The notes: generated from the letters alone by a model not told the origin. 64,000 nucleotides of DNA from Janthinobacterium sp. Marseille (GCF_000013625.1 NC_009659.1:186001-250000); one strand, 5' to 3'; positions 37,642-48,035 are shown, numbered from the stretch's first letter. Translations and numbers: made by a program.

Positions 37642-39621
37642 ATGAATTTCTTCGAGCAACAGGATCACGCCAGGCGGCAGACCAGGATATTGGTGCTGCT
37701 GTTTGCCTTTGCCGTCATTGCCATTGTGCTGGCAGTGAATCTGGTCATGGCGGTATTGTGGATCCTGCTGCAAGGGCAGACCTGGGCCGGGCCACATCAT
37801 TATCCGCAGGGCTTCTTCTTCACCAATACCTGCATTACCGTCTTCCTGATTTGTGGCGGGACCATGATTGAGATCTTCAATCTACGCGATGGCGGTGATG
37901 CCGTTGCGCGAATGGTGGGCGGGCGCCAGGTTTCCCTGAGCACGATAGACCTGCAGGAGCGACGCCTGCTCAATATCGTGGAAGAAATGGCAGTTGCATC
38001 CGGTATCGCCTGCCCCCGGGTTTACCTGTTGGCAAAGGAAGAATCGATCAATGCATTTGCCGCCGGCTACAACCCGAATGAGGCGGTAGTCGTGCTGACA
38101 CAGGGGGCACTGACACGGCTTACGCGTGACGAACTGCAAGGTGTGATCGCGCACGAATTCAGTCATATCCTGAATGGTGATATGCGCTTGAACCTGAAGT
38201 TGCTCGGTGTGACATTCGGCATTGAAATGGTGGGTGATTTCGGGCGACAGGCGATGGAGTTTGCCTGGTACAGCTCGGATGATATTGAGGCGAATTTCAA
38301 ACTGACGGTGTTTCGTATCATCGCGTTTATCTTTGGTATTGCCTTCTTTGTGATCGGTTATATCGGCCTCTTCTTCGGCCGCGTGATCAAATTCGCCGTG
38401 TCACGCCAGCGCGAATATCTGGCGGATGCCAGTGCCATTCAATTCACCCGAAATGCGGATGGCCTCGGCAATGCCTTGCGCAAGATTGCAGTCCTCAGCG
38501 ACAAAGGTTTTTCCGGTGCCTATATCGGGCACCGCAACGCAGAGCAGCTATCGCATCTCTTCGTCAGTGCGGTCAGGCCGCACTTGATGGCAGGTTTCTT
38601 TGCCACACATCCGCCCTTGCAGGAACGCTTGCGCCGCATTTATGGGCGCGAGGTGGAGATACCGGACGAAATAAGGTTATCGGCAGACGAGGCACGCACC
38701 TTTGCGCTGCCGGCTGAGGCCTTACCCGGGATTGCCTATGTTGCCAGTCCCCTGGCAAATATCGGTGTCGATCTGCGTGCCGCCACAGATGCGATTGCCG
38801 TGACGGCGGCGCAAGCATACGGTAACGGTACGCTCGCGCAAATCAGGCTTTGTCCCGAAATAGATCGCGCAGTACATGACCCGGCCACCGCGCCCTTGCT
38901 CTTGTATGCCTTGTTGCTGGATCCGGCGCAGGATAAGAGTCCGCAGCAACAATGCCTGGCCGAACACCTGCCGCAACAGGCCGCCCAGGTCGTGCAACTT
39001 GCAACAGCGCTTGCCCGCTTGCCTGCGAATGCACGCCTGCCCTTGCTGGACTTGATGATGCCCGCGTTGCGCCATTTGCCGGTCAGCGAACGGACAGCAA
39101 CGCTGGCGCAGTTTGAGCGCATGGTGGCAAGTGACCGGCGTGTCAGCCTGAACGAGTTCGTGTTGCAGACGGTATTGGTGCGCCGGCTGGCAGCACGGGC
39201 CAATCGGGCGGTACAGATTAAATATTTTGTCGCGATGGAATTGAGGCAGGAGTGCTGCTTATTGTTTTCACTGGTGGCGCATATTGCCGCACCTTTGCAC
39301 AAGCAATCCGCGCAGTCATTGTTTATGCGTGCAGCAGCATCTTCGCCTGCGCTTTCCTTATCTGAAAAGGATCTGCTCGATATTTCTGCATTGAGCTATG
39401 GCAAAGTGAAAATCGCACTGGACAAGGCGAATCAGCTGGCTCCGCTGGCGAATCCGGCATTGATTAAATCCATGCTGGCGATTGCCGGTGATCCGACGCC
39501 CTTGCCTTTGCCACTCGCGGATCTCTTGCGGGCCATGTGTGCGGCGCTGGAAGCACCGATGCCGCCGGCAGTTGCTGCGGTGTATACGGCTTCCGGCTGG
39601 CCGGCTGCATCCTTGTCCTAA
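37642..39621 (+). CDS. Membrane M48 (HtpX-like) metallopeptidase with long C-terminal extension
   Basis: A 659-residue membrane zinc peptidase. Two N-terminal helices (residues 17-38 and 52-70) are followed by INAFAAGYNPNEAVVVLTQG, the zinc motif HEFSH (His171-His175), two more hydrophobic segments, and the third-ligand block SRQREYLADASAIQFTRN. This is the HtpX/Ste24 layout, but HtpX is about 290 residues; here some 320 further residues of helical, leucine- and alanine-rich sequence follow, of unknown function. HtpX-type enzymes remove damaged membrane proteins. It is paired with lemA, 65 bases upstream. Confidence 0.85.
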   Translation: MNFFEQQDHARRQTRILVLLFAFAVIAIVLAVNLVMAVLWILLQGQTWAGPHHYPQGFFFTNTCITVFLICGGTMIEIFNLRDGGDAVARMVGGRQVSLSTIDLQERRLLNIVEEMAVASGIACPRVYLLAKEESINAFAAGYNPNEAVVVLTQGALTRLTRDELQGVIAHEFSHILNGDMRLNLKLLGVTFGIEMVGDFGRQAMEFAWYSSDDIEANFKLTVFRIIAFIFGIAFFVIGYIGLFFGRVIKFAVSRQREYLADASAIQFTRNADGLGNALRKIAVLSDKGFSGAYIGHRNAEQLSHLFVSAVRPHLMAGFFATHPPLQERLRRIYGREVEIPDEIRLSADEARTFALPAEALPGIAYVASPLANIGVDLRAATDAIAVTAAQAYGNGTLAQIRLCPEIDRAVHDPATAPLLLYALLLDPAQDKSPQQQCLAEHLPQQAAQVVQLATALARLPANARLPLLDLMMPALRHLPVSERTATLAQFERMVASDRRVSLNEFVLQTVLVRRLAARANRAVQIKYFVAMELRQECCLLFSLVAHIAAPLHKQSAQSLFMRAAASSPALSLSEKDLLDISALSYGKVKIALDKANQLAPLANPALIKSMLAIAGDPTPLPLPLADLLRAMCAALEAPMPPAVAAVYTASGWPAASLS

Positions 39622-39674
39622 AGTCGATGCATACGGCTGGATTTTTCGAATAAACGTGCAGCGCGGGACCTGAC

Positions 39675-39680
39675 TATAAT
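39675..39680 (+). promoter_or_regulatory. Consensus -10 box before the TlpA-like gene
   Basis: A perfect TATAAT at 39675-39680, 30 bases before the start codon. No good -35 box lies 16 to 18 bases upstream, so the promoter may need an activator. Confidence 0.4.
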
Positions 39681-39710
39681 AGGCACACTGAATTCTCCGG
39701 ATTGTCGATC

Positions 39711-40244
39711 ATGCAAGCATCTCCTGCCGCACCCAAAGACACACCCAAACGTACCTGGCTCAAACTACTGGCCGCCCTCGTTATCGTGGCGCTCGCCGTA
39801 GTCGGCTATATGTCGGTGTCGAAGAAAGATGCGATTCCGGATGTCACCTTTACCAATCTGCAGGGCAAGAAAATTACCTCGCAGGATTTGCGTGGCAAGG
39901 TGGTGATGATCAATTTTTGGGCGACCTCTTGCGTGACCTGCGTCAAGGAAATGCCGGAAATGGTGGATACCTACAATAAGTACAAGGATAGCGGGCTGGA
40001 ATTCATCGCGGTCGCAATGGCTTACGATCCGCCTAACTATGTGTTGAATTTCGTGGAAACACGCAAATTGCCGTTCACGATTGCGCTCGATACCCAAGGT
40101 GAACTGGCGAAGTCATTCGGTGACATCAAGCTGACACCAACCACACTGGTGGTCGATAAAGATGGACACGTCATCAAACGCTATGTCGGTGAACCCGATT
40201 TCGCCGCCTTGCACCAGTTGCTGGAAAAAGCACTGGCAGCTTAA
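39711..40244 (+). CDS. TlpA/ResA-like membrane-anchored thiol-disulfide reductase
   Basis: A 177-residue protein: N-terminal membrane anchor (residues about 17-38), then a thioredoxin fold with FWATSCVTCVKEMP, active cysteines Cys74 and Cys77. The helix insert and KLTPTTLVVDKDGHV with the cis-proline are typical of TlpA/ResA proteins, which reduce periplasmic disulfides, for example for cytochrome c assembly. No ccm gene is near. It ends directly against the stop of the convergent prmC. Confidence 0.87.
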   Translation: MQASPAAPKDTPKRTWLKLLAALVIVALAVVGYMSVSKKDAIPDVTFTNLQGKKITSQDLRGKVVMINFWATSCVTCVKEMPEMVDTYNKYKDSGLEFIAVAMAYDPPNYVLNFVETRKLPFTIALDTQGELAKSFGDIKLTPTTLVVDKDGHVIKRYVGEPDFAALHQLLEKALAA

Positions 40245-41087
40245 TCAAACAGCGGTGTATTTACCGCCGCTGACTCTTTCTATCCCGGCCAGATCGCGCC
40301 AGCTTTGCACTTCGGTAAAACCATGCGTAGCGAGTACATCACGTACTGCCGCCGCCTGGTCGTACCCATGTTCCATCAATAACCATGCTGCGGGCGCCAG
40401 ATACCGCGCAGCATCGCGTGTGATGGTTTGCAGGTCGGACAAGCCATTTGCATGATCCGTCAGGGCATCAACCGGTTCAAAGCGCAGGTCGCCTTCCGAC
40501 AAATGCGGATCGCCGGCGACGATATAGGGTGGATTCGATACGATCAAATCAAAGCGCTGTTCCTTCACCGCGCTGAACCAGTCGCTGCGCAGGAAATTCA
40601 CCTGCACCTGGTTCTTCCGCGCATTGCCCTCTGCAATCGCCAAGGCTTCCGCGCTGACATCCAGTGCAGTGACGAATGCGTCCGGCCGTGCGTGGGCAAT
40701 CGCGACCGCAATCGCGCCGGAGCCGGTGCCCATGTCCAGTACCCGGCCTTGTGGCGGCAGGTAATGCAGTGCCAGTTCCACCAGCAATTCGGTATCGGGA
40801 CGCGGAATCAGGACTGCCGGGCTGACATCAAAAGACAAACCAAAGAATTCACGCTCGCCGGTCAGGTAGGCAATTGGTTCACCGGCCAGGCGGCGGGCAA
40901 ACAGTTGTGACAGTTGCTGCGCTTCTTCCGCCGTCAGTGCGCGTTCAGCTTGCGTGATCAATTGCACGCGTGAGAGACGGGTCACATAGCCGAGCAGGAT
41001 GCGCGCTTCCAGTTGCGCAACTGGCGCGCGCTGCATCACGGCAGCGACGGTGGTGCCGGCCGGGATGCCTGCATCCATGGCGCTCAT
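40245..41087 (-). CDS. prmC: Release factor glutamine methyltransferase PrmC
   Basis: A 280-residue enzyme that methylates the glutamine of the GGQ motif in peptide chain release factors. It has the helical N-terminal domain (ARILLGYVTRLSRVQLI), FSPAVLIPRPDTELLV-like FDVSPAVLIPRPDTELL, SAM motif VLDMGTGSGAIAVAIA and the catalytic NPPYI in DLIVSNPPYIV. Its start ATG 41087 shares one base with the dsbB stop codon (TGATG). It belongs with prfA, whose product is its substrate, but dsbB sits between them. Confidence 0.93.
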   Translation of the reverse strand: MSAMDAGIPAGTTVAAVMQRAPVAQLEARILLGYVTRLSRVQLITQAERALTAEEAQQLSQLFARRLAGEPIAYLTGEREFFGLSFDVSPAVLIPRPDTELLVELALHYLPPQGRVLDMGTGSGAIAVAIAHARPDAFVTALDVSAEALAIAEGNARKNQVQVNFLRSDWFSAVKEQRFDLIVSNPPYIVAGDPHLSEGDLRFEPVDALTDHANGLSDLQTITRDAARYLAPAAWLLMEHGYDQAAAVRDVLATHGFTEVQSWRDLAGIERVSGGKYTAV

Positions 41088-41560
41088 CAGTTTTTCTTGA
41101 CGGTGGTATAGATCAGATACGTGGCGATGACCGCGAACCAGACCAGTGCCCATTGCGGCAGCGACAAGCCGAGTATCGGTGCGTATTCAGTGGTACACAA
41201 ACCATCGGCCTGGAACAGGAAAGGCAGCAGCTTCGCCGTCGGTATCGTGTTCAGTGAAGTTTCCAGCGGGTCGATGCCGCAGGATACGGTTGGATTGGCC
41301 TTGATATAGATGTGCCAGCCGGCGACACCGGCTCCGGCTATCGCCGATAGTGCTGCCAGTGCGGTGGCGACCTTGGCCGCGCCACGTGGCAGGTAGACCG
41401 CGATCAGGCAGATGATGGCAATCGCGGCGAAGGCATAACGCTGGATCACGCACAGTGGGCAAGGCAGCATGCCTTCCACATGTTGCAGATACAGTGCGAC
41501 CGCCAACAGGGCCAGTGACACAAAGGCAACGGCGAGCAACACGGGTTTGGAGTTTTTCAT
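41087..41560 (-). CDS. dsbB: Disulfide bond formation protein DsbB
   Basis: A 157-residue four-helix quinone reductase of the inner membrane that reoxidises DsbA. The redox pairs are Cys34/Cys37 (MLPCPLCVIQRYAF) and Cys94/Cys122 (SCGID and DGLCTTE). It lies between prfA and prmC, overlapping prmC by one base, an unusual insertion in the common hemA-prfA-prmC order. Confidence 0.93.
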   Translation of the reverse strand: MKNSKPVLLAVAFVSLALLAVALYLQHVEGMLPCPLCVIQRYAFAAIAIICLIAVYLPRGAAKVATALAALSAIAGAGVAGWHIYIKANPTVSCGIDPLETSLNTIPTAKLLPFLFQADGLCTTEYAPILGLSLPQWALVWFAVIATYLIYTTVKKN

Positions 41561-41628
41561 TGCTGGTTTCTCAAAAAAGGATGCACGTTAAGAGTAGGAA
41601 TTGCCGAAATAGTTGCCGGATGCCTGCA

Positions 41629-42711
41629 TCAATTTGCGTCGCCGAGCGCCGCCAGCAATTCTGCCTGATGTTCTGCCGCCAGCGCATTGGTCAGTTCGGT
41701 CAGATCGCCGTCCATGATGAAGTCGAGTTTATACAAAGTCAGGTTGATGCGATGGTCGGTCATGCGTCCTTGCGGGAAATTATAGGTACGTATGCGTTCG
41801 CTGCGGTCGCCGGAACCGATCAGCGATTTGCGCGTGGCGGCTTCCTTCGATTGCTGTTCGCGCAACTGTACATCCTTGATGCGTGCTGCCAGTACTTTTA
41901 GCGCTGACGCCTTGTTCTTGTGCTGGCTGCGGTCATCCTGGCATTCAACCACGATGCCGGTCGGAATGTGCGTGATGCGGACGGCGGAATCGGTTTTATT
42001 GATGTGCTGGCCGCCGGCGCCGGATGCGCGGTAGGTGTCGATGCGCAAGTCCGCCGGATTGATGTTGACGTCTTCGACTTCGTCGGCTTCCGGCATGATG
42101 GCGACGGTACAGGCCGAGGTATGGATACGCCCTTGCGTTTCGGTTGCCGGCACGCGCTGTACACGATGGCCGCCGGATTCAAATTTGAGTTTCGAGTAAG
42201 CACCGAAACCGATAATGCGCACGATGACTTCCTTGTAGCCGCCGACTTCGGATGCCGACTCCGACACCATTTCTATCTGCCAGCGATTGCGTTCGGCAAA
42301 GCGGGAGTACATGCGCAGGAGATCGCCGGCAAACAGTGCCGCTTCATCGCCACCGGTACCGGCGCGGATTTCAAGGAAGATATTGCGGTCGTCATTCGGA
42401 TCTTTCGGCAGCAGCATTTTCTGCAAGTCGATTTCCAGCTGTTCCATGCGCGTTTTGGCGGCGGCAATTTCTTCCTGTGCAAATTCCTTCATGTCCGGAT
42501 CGGACAGCATGCCCTGCGCATCCTGGATATCGCTGTCGGCTTGCCGGTAGTTACCATATAGCGCAACCAACGGGCCCAGCTCGGCATGTTCACGCGTCAT
42601 CTTGCGATAGTTGTCCATATTGGACGTTGCGTCTTCCTGCATCAGCAGCACATTCAATTCGTCCAGTCTCTCGGTCAATTGATCGAGCTTGGCGAGCATG
42701 GATGGTTTCAT
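41629..42711 (-). CDS. prfA: Peptide chain release factor 1
   Basis: A 360-residue RF1 that reads UAA and UAG. The tripeptide PAT (RVPATETQG) identifies RF1 rather than RF2, and the catalytic motif is [12 protein letters not shown]. Start ATG 42711 ([16 protein letters not shown]) gives the normal RF1 length; an ATG also occurs one codon upstream and a longer frame reaches 42867. Second gene of hemA-prfA-dsbB-prmC. Confidence 0.95.
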   Translation of the reverse strand: MKPSMLAKLDQLTERLDELNVLLMQEDATSNMDNYRKMTREHAELGPLVALYGNYRQADSDIQDAQGMLSDPDMKEFAQEEIAAAKTRMEQLEIDLQKMLLPKDPNDDRNIFLEIRAGTGGDEAALFAGDLLRMYSRFAERNRWQIEMVSESASEVGGYKEVIVRIIGFGAYSKLKFESGGHRVQRVPATETQGRIHTSACTVAIMPEADEVEDVNINPADLRIDTYRASGAGGQHINKTDSAVRITHIPTGIVVECQDDRSQHKNKASALKVLAARIKDVQLREQQSKEAATRKSLIGSGDRSERIRTYNFPQGRMTDHRINLTLYKLDFIMDGDLTELTNALAAEHQAELLAALGDAN

Positions 42712-42817
42712 CATATTTTTATCTTGGTTCTGGTTGATTTTGTTGCTGTGCATCGCCGTGCGGGACAGGATGCAATGGTGTGGTCGGCGCGAGGGCTGAC
42801 CGGCAGGAAGAGCGTCG

Positions 42818-44107
42818 CTAGCGCTTGGTACGGAACAGCTGTGGCAGCAATGCGGCAAGACGCGCACGTTCGTCGCCTTGTGCGTTATTCAGGGCCTGTT
42901 GCGGGCCATGCAGGAATTTTGCGGTCAAGCCTTTGGACAGGGCTTCGAGCACTGCATCGATATCTTCACCCTTGGCCAGCAGCTTGCGCGCACGTTCCAG
43001 TTCTATCATGCGCATCGTTTCGCTGGATTCATGCAAATCCTGGATCACCGGTACCACGGCACGCGCATCTATCCAGTGCATGAAGGAGCGCACGCGGGTT
43101 TCTATGATGGCTTCGGCTTGTGCGACTGCCGCCTGGCGATTTTCGACGCCTGTCTGCACAAAGCTGCCGAGGTCATCCACTGTGTACAGGAAGACGTCGT
43201 CGAGGCGACCGATTTCGGCTTCTATATCGCGCGGTACGGCGAGGTCGACCATGAACATCGGTTTGTGGCGACGTGCCTTGATCGCGCGTTCCACCATGCC
43301 GAGCCCGATGATGGGCAGGGATGATGCCGTCGAAGAAATGACGATGTCATAGCTTGCCAATTGATCCGGCAAATCCGCCAGGCGAATGGCCTTGCCATTG
43401 AAGCGATGTGCGAGGGTTTGGCCGCGTTCCAGCGTGCGGTTGGCGATGGTGACCGACTTCGGATTTTGCGCTGCGAAATGGGTCGCGCTGAGTTCGATCA
43501 TTTCACCGGCGCCGATGAACAATACATTCTGTTCCGAGATCTTGTCGAAAATGCGCTGCGATAAACGCACGGACGCGGCTGCCATCGACACGCTATGCGC
43601 GCCGATTTCGGTAGTGCTGCGTACTTCCTTCGCTACTGCAAAGGTGCGCTGGAACATCTGGTGCAAATAGGTGCCGAGTCCGCCGGCGGCTTCTGCCTGG
43701 CGTACTGCATCTTTCATCTGGCCGAGGATCTGTGGTTCACCGAGGACCATGGAGTCCAGTCCGGACGCGACACGGAAGGCATGGCGCACGGCATTGTCTT
43801 GCGGCAGCGCGTACAGATAAGGGCGCAATTCCGCGTAAGGCAGTTTGTGATAATCGGCAAGGAAGTGTGCGGTGATATCGATTGCTTCGTTCACGCCGCC
43901 CGGCAAATTGCTGGCCGCGTATAACTCGGTGCGATTGCAAGTCGACAGGATCGCCGCTTCGTCGGTATAAGTGGTCGCGTCGCTGCGGCCATACCAGCTA
44001 CGTGCGGAAGCCACCGCCTGACCAAGCTGGTCAGCGGGAAAGGCTACCTTTTCGCGCAGTGAGACAGGCGCGGTAGTGTGGTTAAGGCCGACGGCGAGGA
44101 GTTGCAT
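42818..44107 (-). CDS. hemA: Glutamyl-tRNA reductase
   Basis: A 429-residue enzyme that reduces Glu-tRNA to glutamate-1-semialdehyde, the start of C5 haem synthesis. [21 protein letters not shown], the catalytic Cys in [24 protein letters not shown] and the NADPH-binding [17 protein letters not shown] are diagnostic. The long C-terminal helix for dimerisation is complete. The hemA-prfA-prmC order is common to proteobacteria. It starts 82 bases after the CHASE2 kinase gene on the same strand. Confidence 0.95.
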   Translation of the reverse strand: MQLLAVGLNHTTAPVSLREKVAFPADQLGQAVASARSWYGRSDATTYTDEAAILSTCNRTELYAASNLPGGVNEAIDITAHFLADYHKLPYAELRPYLYALPQDNAVRHAFRVASGLDSMVLGEPQILGQMKDAVRQAEAAGGLGTYLHQMFQRTFAVAKEVRSTTEIGAHSVSMAAASVRLSQRIFDKISEQNVLFIGAGEMIELSATHFAAQNPKSVTIANRTLERGQTLAHRFNGKAIRLADLPDQLASYDIVISSTASSLPIIGLGMVERAIKARRHKPMFMVDLAVPRDIEAEIGRLDDVFLYTVDDLGSFVQTGVENRQAAVAQAEAIIETRVRSFMHWIDARAVVPVIQDLHESSETMRMIELERARKLLAKGEDIDAVLEALSKGLTAKFLHGPQQALNNAQGDERARLAALLPQLFRTKR

Positions 44108-44189
44108 TTATGGCACAAATATTCAGTGGTTGAATAGCGATACATTATAGCCTGTTGCACTTTGGCACGAGGCTGTTGCCACCAGGCAG

Positions 44190-46556
44190 CTAGACTTCGT
44201 GACAGACCGGCAACATCAGGGTGAAACTGGTCCCTACTCCGGCCTGGCTAATGAAGCTTATATCACCCTGATGCCTTTCGATGACTGTTTTAACGAATAC
44301 CAATCCTAAGCCTACGCCATCATGGCGTGGTTGGTTCGGTAAATCGACACGCTGGAAGCGCAGGAATAGCTTGCCCTGGTCGGCGTCGGCGATGCCGTAG
44401 CCGTGATCCAGGATGCGGCAAACCACGCGTTGCTCAGGGCCTTCCTGTTCCAGCCTGACCGAACATTCGATGCTGGTATGGTCCGGGCTGTAATTGATTG
44501 CATTGGACAGCAAATTCGCCAGCGCACGTGTCATCAGCGTACGGTCCACCTTGACCGGGTATTCGCCATCGCTGATTTCCATTTGCACGGTGATGTGTCG
44601 ACTTTTTGCCAGTGACCACATTTCATCGGTGGCATCGAACAGCAAGTCCTGGAAGTCGACTTCTTCCAGCCGGTATTCATGCGATTCCGCACGCGCCAGT
44701 TGCACGAAGTTATCCGCCAGTCCTAATGTTTTGCGCGAGGCTTTTTCGATGCGGGAAAACAGTTCCGCCTGTGGCAAGGCGGATGAGGTTTCACTTTGCA
44801 ATTCAAGCAGTGCCAGGATGGATGCTTGCGGTGCGCGCATATCGTGTGACAGGAAGCGCAGGGTTTCATCGCGGCTGCGTTCGGCGGCGCGTATGGTGGA
44901 GATATCAAGCACACTGACGATCCAGCCCGTCAACAAATTGGTTGCCGAGTTGCAGGGACTGCTTTTTACGAGCAGGTCACGCCCTTTTTGATCTTGTGTC
45001 GAAATACCGTTGTGCAGGCTTTGCGATGCCTGGATATCGAGTAAATCCGGCCAGTCGAAAGACAGGTTGGCAGCCTGGTCGACCGGCTGCGGGTTTTTTA
45101 ACTGCGCCAGCAAATCAATGATATTGCGACCGAGCACATCATCGATGCCGAGCGAGCGGTAGTAATCATTCGCATGCTTGTTTGCCAGCAGTACTTGCCC
45201 TTCGACCGAGGTGACCAGTGTTGCATCCGGCAGGTTATCCAGATTGTCGGATACGAATTGGCGCAAATCGCGTACGCGCCGGGCCGCGTTTTTCATCGCG
45301 GTGATGCGTTGTTCGAGCACATCGGCCATTTCATTTTGCGATACCGCGGTTTTTTCTTCCGGCAGCAAGTGCGGTTCCTGATCGAGACGGGTGAATTCCT
45401 GACCAAGGTAGGTAATCGCCGCTTCCAGTCGACGCCAGCTCCATAGTGGGTATGAAATGATCAGGGTAATGACTGCCGCCGCGGGTGCAATCCATATCCC
45501 CATGCGCAAGCCGATATAGCTGGTGACCAGCGTGACCAGGATCCAGATGCCGGTCGCAAACAGGGAGAAGCGTGGCGACAGCAGTAAGTAGCCGAGCAAA
45601 GCCATGAATACCGGTATCGCATTGAAGAAGGCGGTTTGCCACGCGGCTGCGATATGGATTTCTTCGCCATCGATCAGGCTGGCCAGGACATGCGCGTTGA
45701 TTTCTATACCCGGCATTGCACCCGAGTTACCGGAAACCGGGGTTGGATAAGAGTCGGCCATACCAAGCGCGGTCGCGCCTACCAGCACATATTTATCGGT
45801 GAAAAATTCATCCGGAACTTCGCCGCGCAAGACCGATACGTAGGGAACGGATTTGAAATGGCCGATGCCACCTTCATACGGAATATACAGTTGGTCGCCG
45901 CGTTGCCAGGTGTCAATCAGCGAGGCTGACGTCGGTGCAGGCAGGGCTTTGGTGCCGTTGTACTGCATGCCGCTGCCGGTACTCAGCAGTGCAGCAGAAA
46001 AATGCAACCAGTTTTTACCACTCTGGCCCTCGCGCAGGAACACGCTGCGCACGACGCCATCGCTATCGTGCTCCAGGTTGATATGGCCCAGCGTATGCGC
46101 CGAATTTGCCAGCAAGGGGATCGGCAAGCCGGCCCTTAAGCCTTGCCCGGCATTGCTCAGTACCACCGGTAGTACGACATGCTGGCTTTGCATGATGGCG
46201 GCAGCCAGCTGGCCGTCAGCTTGTGGTGTTGACTCTTCGGACAGGATGACATCGAGACCGATTGCACGCGGCTTTGCTTTATTGAGTTTGTTGATCAGGT
46301 CAGCATGCAGCTTGCGCGACCAAGGCCAGCGCCCCAGTTCGGCCAGGCTGTAATCGTCGATGGCGACGATGATGATGTCTTCGCGTACCGGCTTGCTGTC
46401 GACGGATAGAAACAAATCGTAGAGTGATTGGTCGAGCCGGCCCAAACCATTTTGCCAACCCAATGCAATTGCCAGCGTCAACAGGCCGATGAATAGCATT
46501 AACCATTCGCGCAGTGCCAGGTGCCGCACGAGTGGAGAGAGCCAGCGGATTTTCAT
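44190..46556 (-). CDS. CHASE2-domain sensor histidine kinase
   Basis: A 788-residue membrane kinase. After an N-terminal helix (LMLFIGLLTLAIALGW) comes a periplasmic CHASE2 domain (FLSVDSKPVREDIIIVAIDDYSL, GRWPWSRKLHADLI, AIGLDVILSE), then three closely spaced helices near residues 310-380, a PAS-like region (TLVTSVEGQVLLANKHANDY), a HisKA box with His571 in RFLSHDMRAPQ, and a HATPase domain (LANLLSNAINYS, DHGYGIADADQ, GVGLGLVFVKTVIERHQG). CHASE2 is an extracytoplasmic sensor domain of unknown ligand. It is the last gene of a three-gene operon with the response regulator and the LysM-FecR protein, starting 16 bases after the latter. Confidence 0.9.
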   Translation of the reverse strand: MKIRWLSPLVRHLALREWLMLFIGLLTLAIALGWQNGLGRLDQSLYDLFLSVDSKPVREDIIIVAIDDYSLAELGRWPWSRKLHADLINKLNKAKPRAIGLDVILSEESTPQADGQLAAAIMQSQHVVLPVVLSNAGQGLRAGLPIPLLANSAHTLGHINLEHDSDGVVRSVFLREGQSGKNWLHFSAALLSTGSGMQYNGTKALPAPTSASLIDTWQRGDQLYIPYEGGIGHFKSVPYVSVLRGEVPDEFFTDKYVLVGATALGMADSYPTPVSGNSGAMPGIEINAHVLASLIDGEEIHIAAAWQTAFFNAIPVFMALLGYLLLSPRFSLFATGIWILVTLVTSYIGLRMGIWIAPAAAVITLIISYPLWSWRRLEAAITYLGQEFTRLDQEPHLLPEEKTAVSQNEMADVLEQRITAMKNAARRVRDLRQFVSDNLDNLPDATLVTSVEGQVLLANKHANDYYRSLGIDDVLGRNIIDLLAQLKNPQPVDQAANLSFDWPDLLDIQASQSLHNGISTQDQKGRDLLVKSSPCNSATNLLTGWIVSVLDISTIRAAERSRDETLRFLSHDMRAPQASILALLELQSETSSALPQAELFSRIEKASRKTLGLADNFVQLARAESHEYRLEEVDFQDLLFDATDEMWSLAKSRHITVQMEISDGEYPVKVDRTLMTRALANLLSNAINYSPDHTSIECSVRLEQEGPEQRVVCRILDHGYGIADADQGKLFLRFQRVDLPNQPRHDGVGLGLVFVKTVIERHQGDISFISQAGVGTSFTLMLPVCHEV

Positions 46557-46572
46557 CAGTTCGTATTAGCGC

Positions 46573-48003
46573 TTACTGACGGTCTGTCGCGCGGCTACCA
46601 TCGCGCGCTGCAGCTTCTTTGCCGCGCAATGGGTGGCCGTCGTTGATGATCCATTGATCGGTAACGATCAGGGTTTGTGCAGAGGAGAAAGGATTGCTGC
46701 TGCCATCCGCATTCACGCTTTGTACGCGCGTGAAGTAAGTGCCGAAAGAAGGGCGCGGCAGTTTGATTTCATTGCCGGTGACACTGCTGTTGAAAAGCAG
46801 CCAGGTGAATTCCACATCACGTGCAACCTGGATATTGTACTTTTGCGTGGCGGTGCCGTTCCAGCGCAATTCCAATTCCTTGCTGTAGTTGTTGACGACT
46901 GACGGCGCGTCTTGCGCCGCAGCTTCCTTCTGTGGAGCCAGGCGATTCTTGATGGTGACGGCAAGCGTACGCGGCATGCCTTCCAGGCCGCGCTCATCGA
47001 TAGCGGATATCTGAGCGAAGTAATTACCTTCCTGGATATTTTCCAGCACTACTTCCTGCGAATTGCTTTTTGCCTCGGCCAGCATATGCAGCGTTTCAGA
47101 ATCTTGTGCCAGTTGCACATGGTAGGCGCGCGCGCCCTTGATCGCTGCCAGTGCAAATTGCGCATTGCCATTTTGGCGGTAAGGTGTACTTGCTAATTGC
47201 GGTGCAGGCAGCAGGTCAACCGGCTGGCCGATGGTATTGCCGGCGATGATATTTCCCTTCACGCTGTCCAACATGCGCGCTTCAGGTTTTTGCAAAGAGC
47301 CGACTGCGACGTGGCCATCCAATACTTCGGTGGCGACTTTGTCGCCATTCAGGCCAACGCGGAAATGCGTGCCGCGTACACCTGCGACCGAGGCCGGGGT
47401 CCGTACTTCAAAGCGCCCCTTATTGGTGTCCAGCGGCGAGACGCGTGACACGACACGGCCGCGCAGCAGTTTGACTTCGGTGCGCGGGCTGGCGGTGTAG
47501 AGGGATTTGCGTAATTTGGCGAGCAATACATTGCTGTTCGACGGTATTGAAATGCGCGACTCATCGGCCAGTGACAGCGTCAGGAAACTATTGCTGCCGG
47601 TTGTGATGCGCATGCCTTCGGCAACCTTGCTGCCGATATCGATCGTCATGACACGGCCATCCGCTGCCGTCGCGGTGATATTGCCGTTGCGGGCGATGAC
47701 AGTGGCGTCGGTCGGTTCGTCAGCCAACAACTCGGTCGGGATCACGATACCGGTACCGATCGGGATATTGCTGTCTTTGCTGATGCGGTTGATGGTGCCG
47801 AGGGCGACCCAGTTGCCGGTTTTGGTGGTGAGGCGCTGCGCGATCGACATCAGGGTGTCGCCGGCTTGTGCGTAATAGGTAATGCCGGATGGCTGGATGG
47901 TAATGCTGCCCGGCGCGGCCACGGATGCAGCCGCCCATACGATAGGGGCTTGCCCTATCGCCAGTGCCAGAACCAACATCAATTTATGAAGGGTAATGCG
48001 CAT
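46573..48003 (-). CDS. Secreted LysM-FecR domain protein
   Basis: A 476-residue protein with a signal peptide (cleavage near VWA-AAS), a LysM module (ITYYAQAGDTLMSIAQRL to VALGTINRI), a FecR domain (DGRVMTIDIGSKVAEGMRITTGSNSFLTLSLADESRI and GVRGTHFRVGL), and one or two fibronectin-type beta-sandwich repeats in the C-terminal half (HVQLAQDSETLHMLAE, YNIQVARDVEFTWLLF). LysM binds peptidoglycan. FecR domains here are not next to an ECF sigma factor, so the FecR part probably serves as a structural or ligand domain for the CHASE2 kinase encoded next. Cotranscribed with both signalling genes. Confidence 0.85.
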   Translation of the reverse strand: MRITLHKLMLVLALAIGQAPIVWAAASVAAPGSITIQPSGITYYAQAGDTLMSIAQRLTTKTGNWVALGTINRISKDSNIPIGTGIVIPTELLADEPTDATVIARNGNITATAADGRVMTIDIGSKVAEGMRITTGSNSFLTLSLADESRISIPSNSNVLLAKLRKSLYTASPRTEVKLLRGRVVSRVSPLDTNKGRFEVRTPASVAGVRGTHFRVGLNGDKVATEVLDGHVAVGSLQKPEARMLDSVKGNIIAGNTIGQPVDLLPAPQLASTPYRQNGNAQFALAAIKGARAYHVQLAQDSETLHMLAEAKSNSQEVVLENIQEGNYFAQISAIDERGLEGMPRTLAVTIKNRLAPQKEAAAQDAPSVVNNYSKELELRWNGTATQKYNIQVARDVEFTWLLFNSSVTGNEIKLPRPSFGTYFTRVQSVNADGSSNPFSSAQTLIVTDQWIINDGHPLRGKEAAARDGSRATDRQ

Positions 48004-48035
48004 GCTTGTTCTCCGCGCAACCCTGGTGCGCCTTG

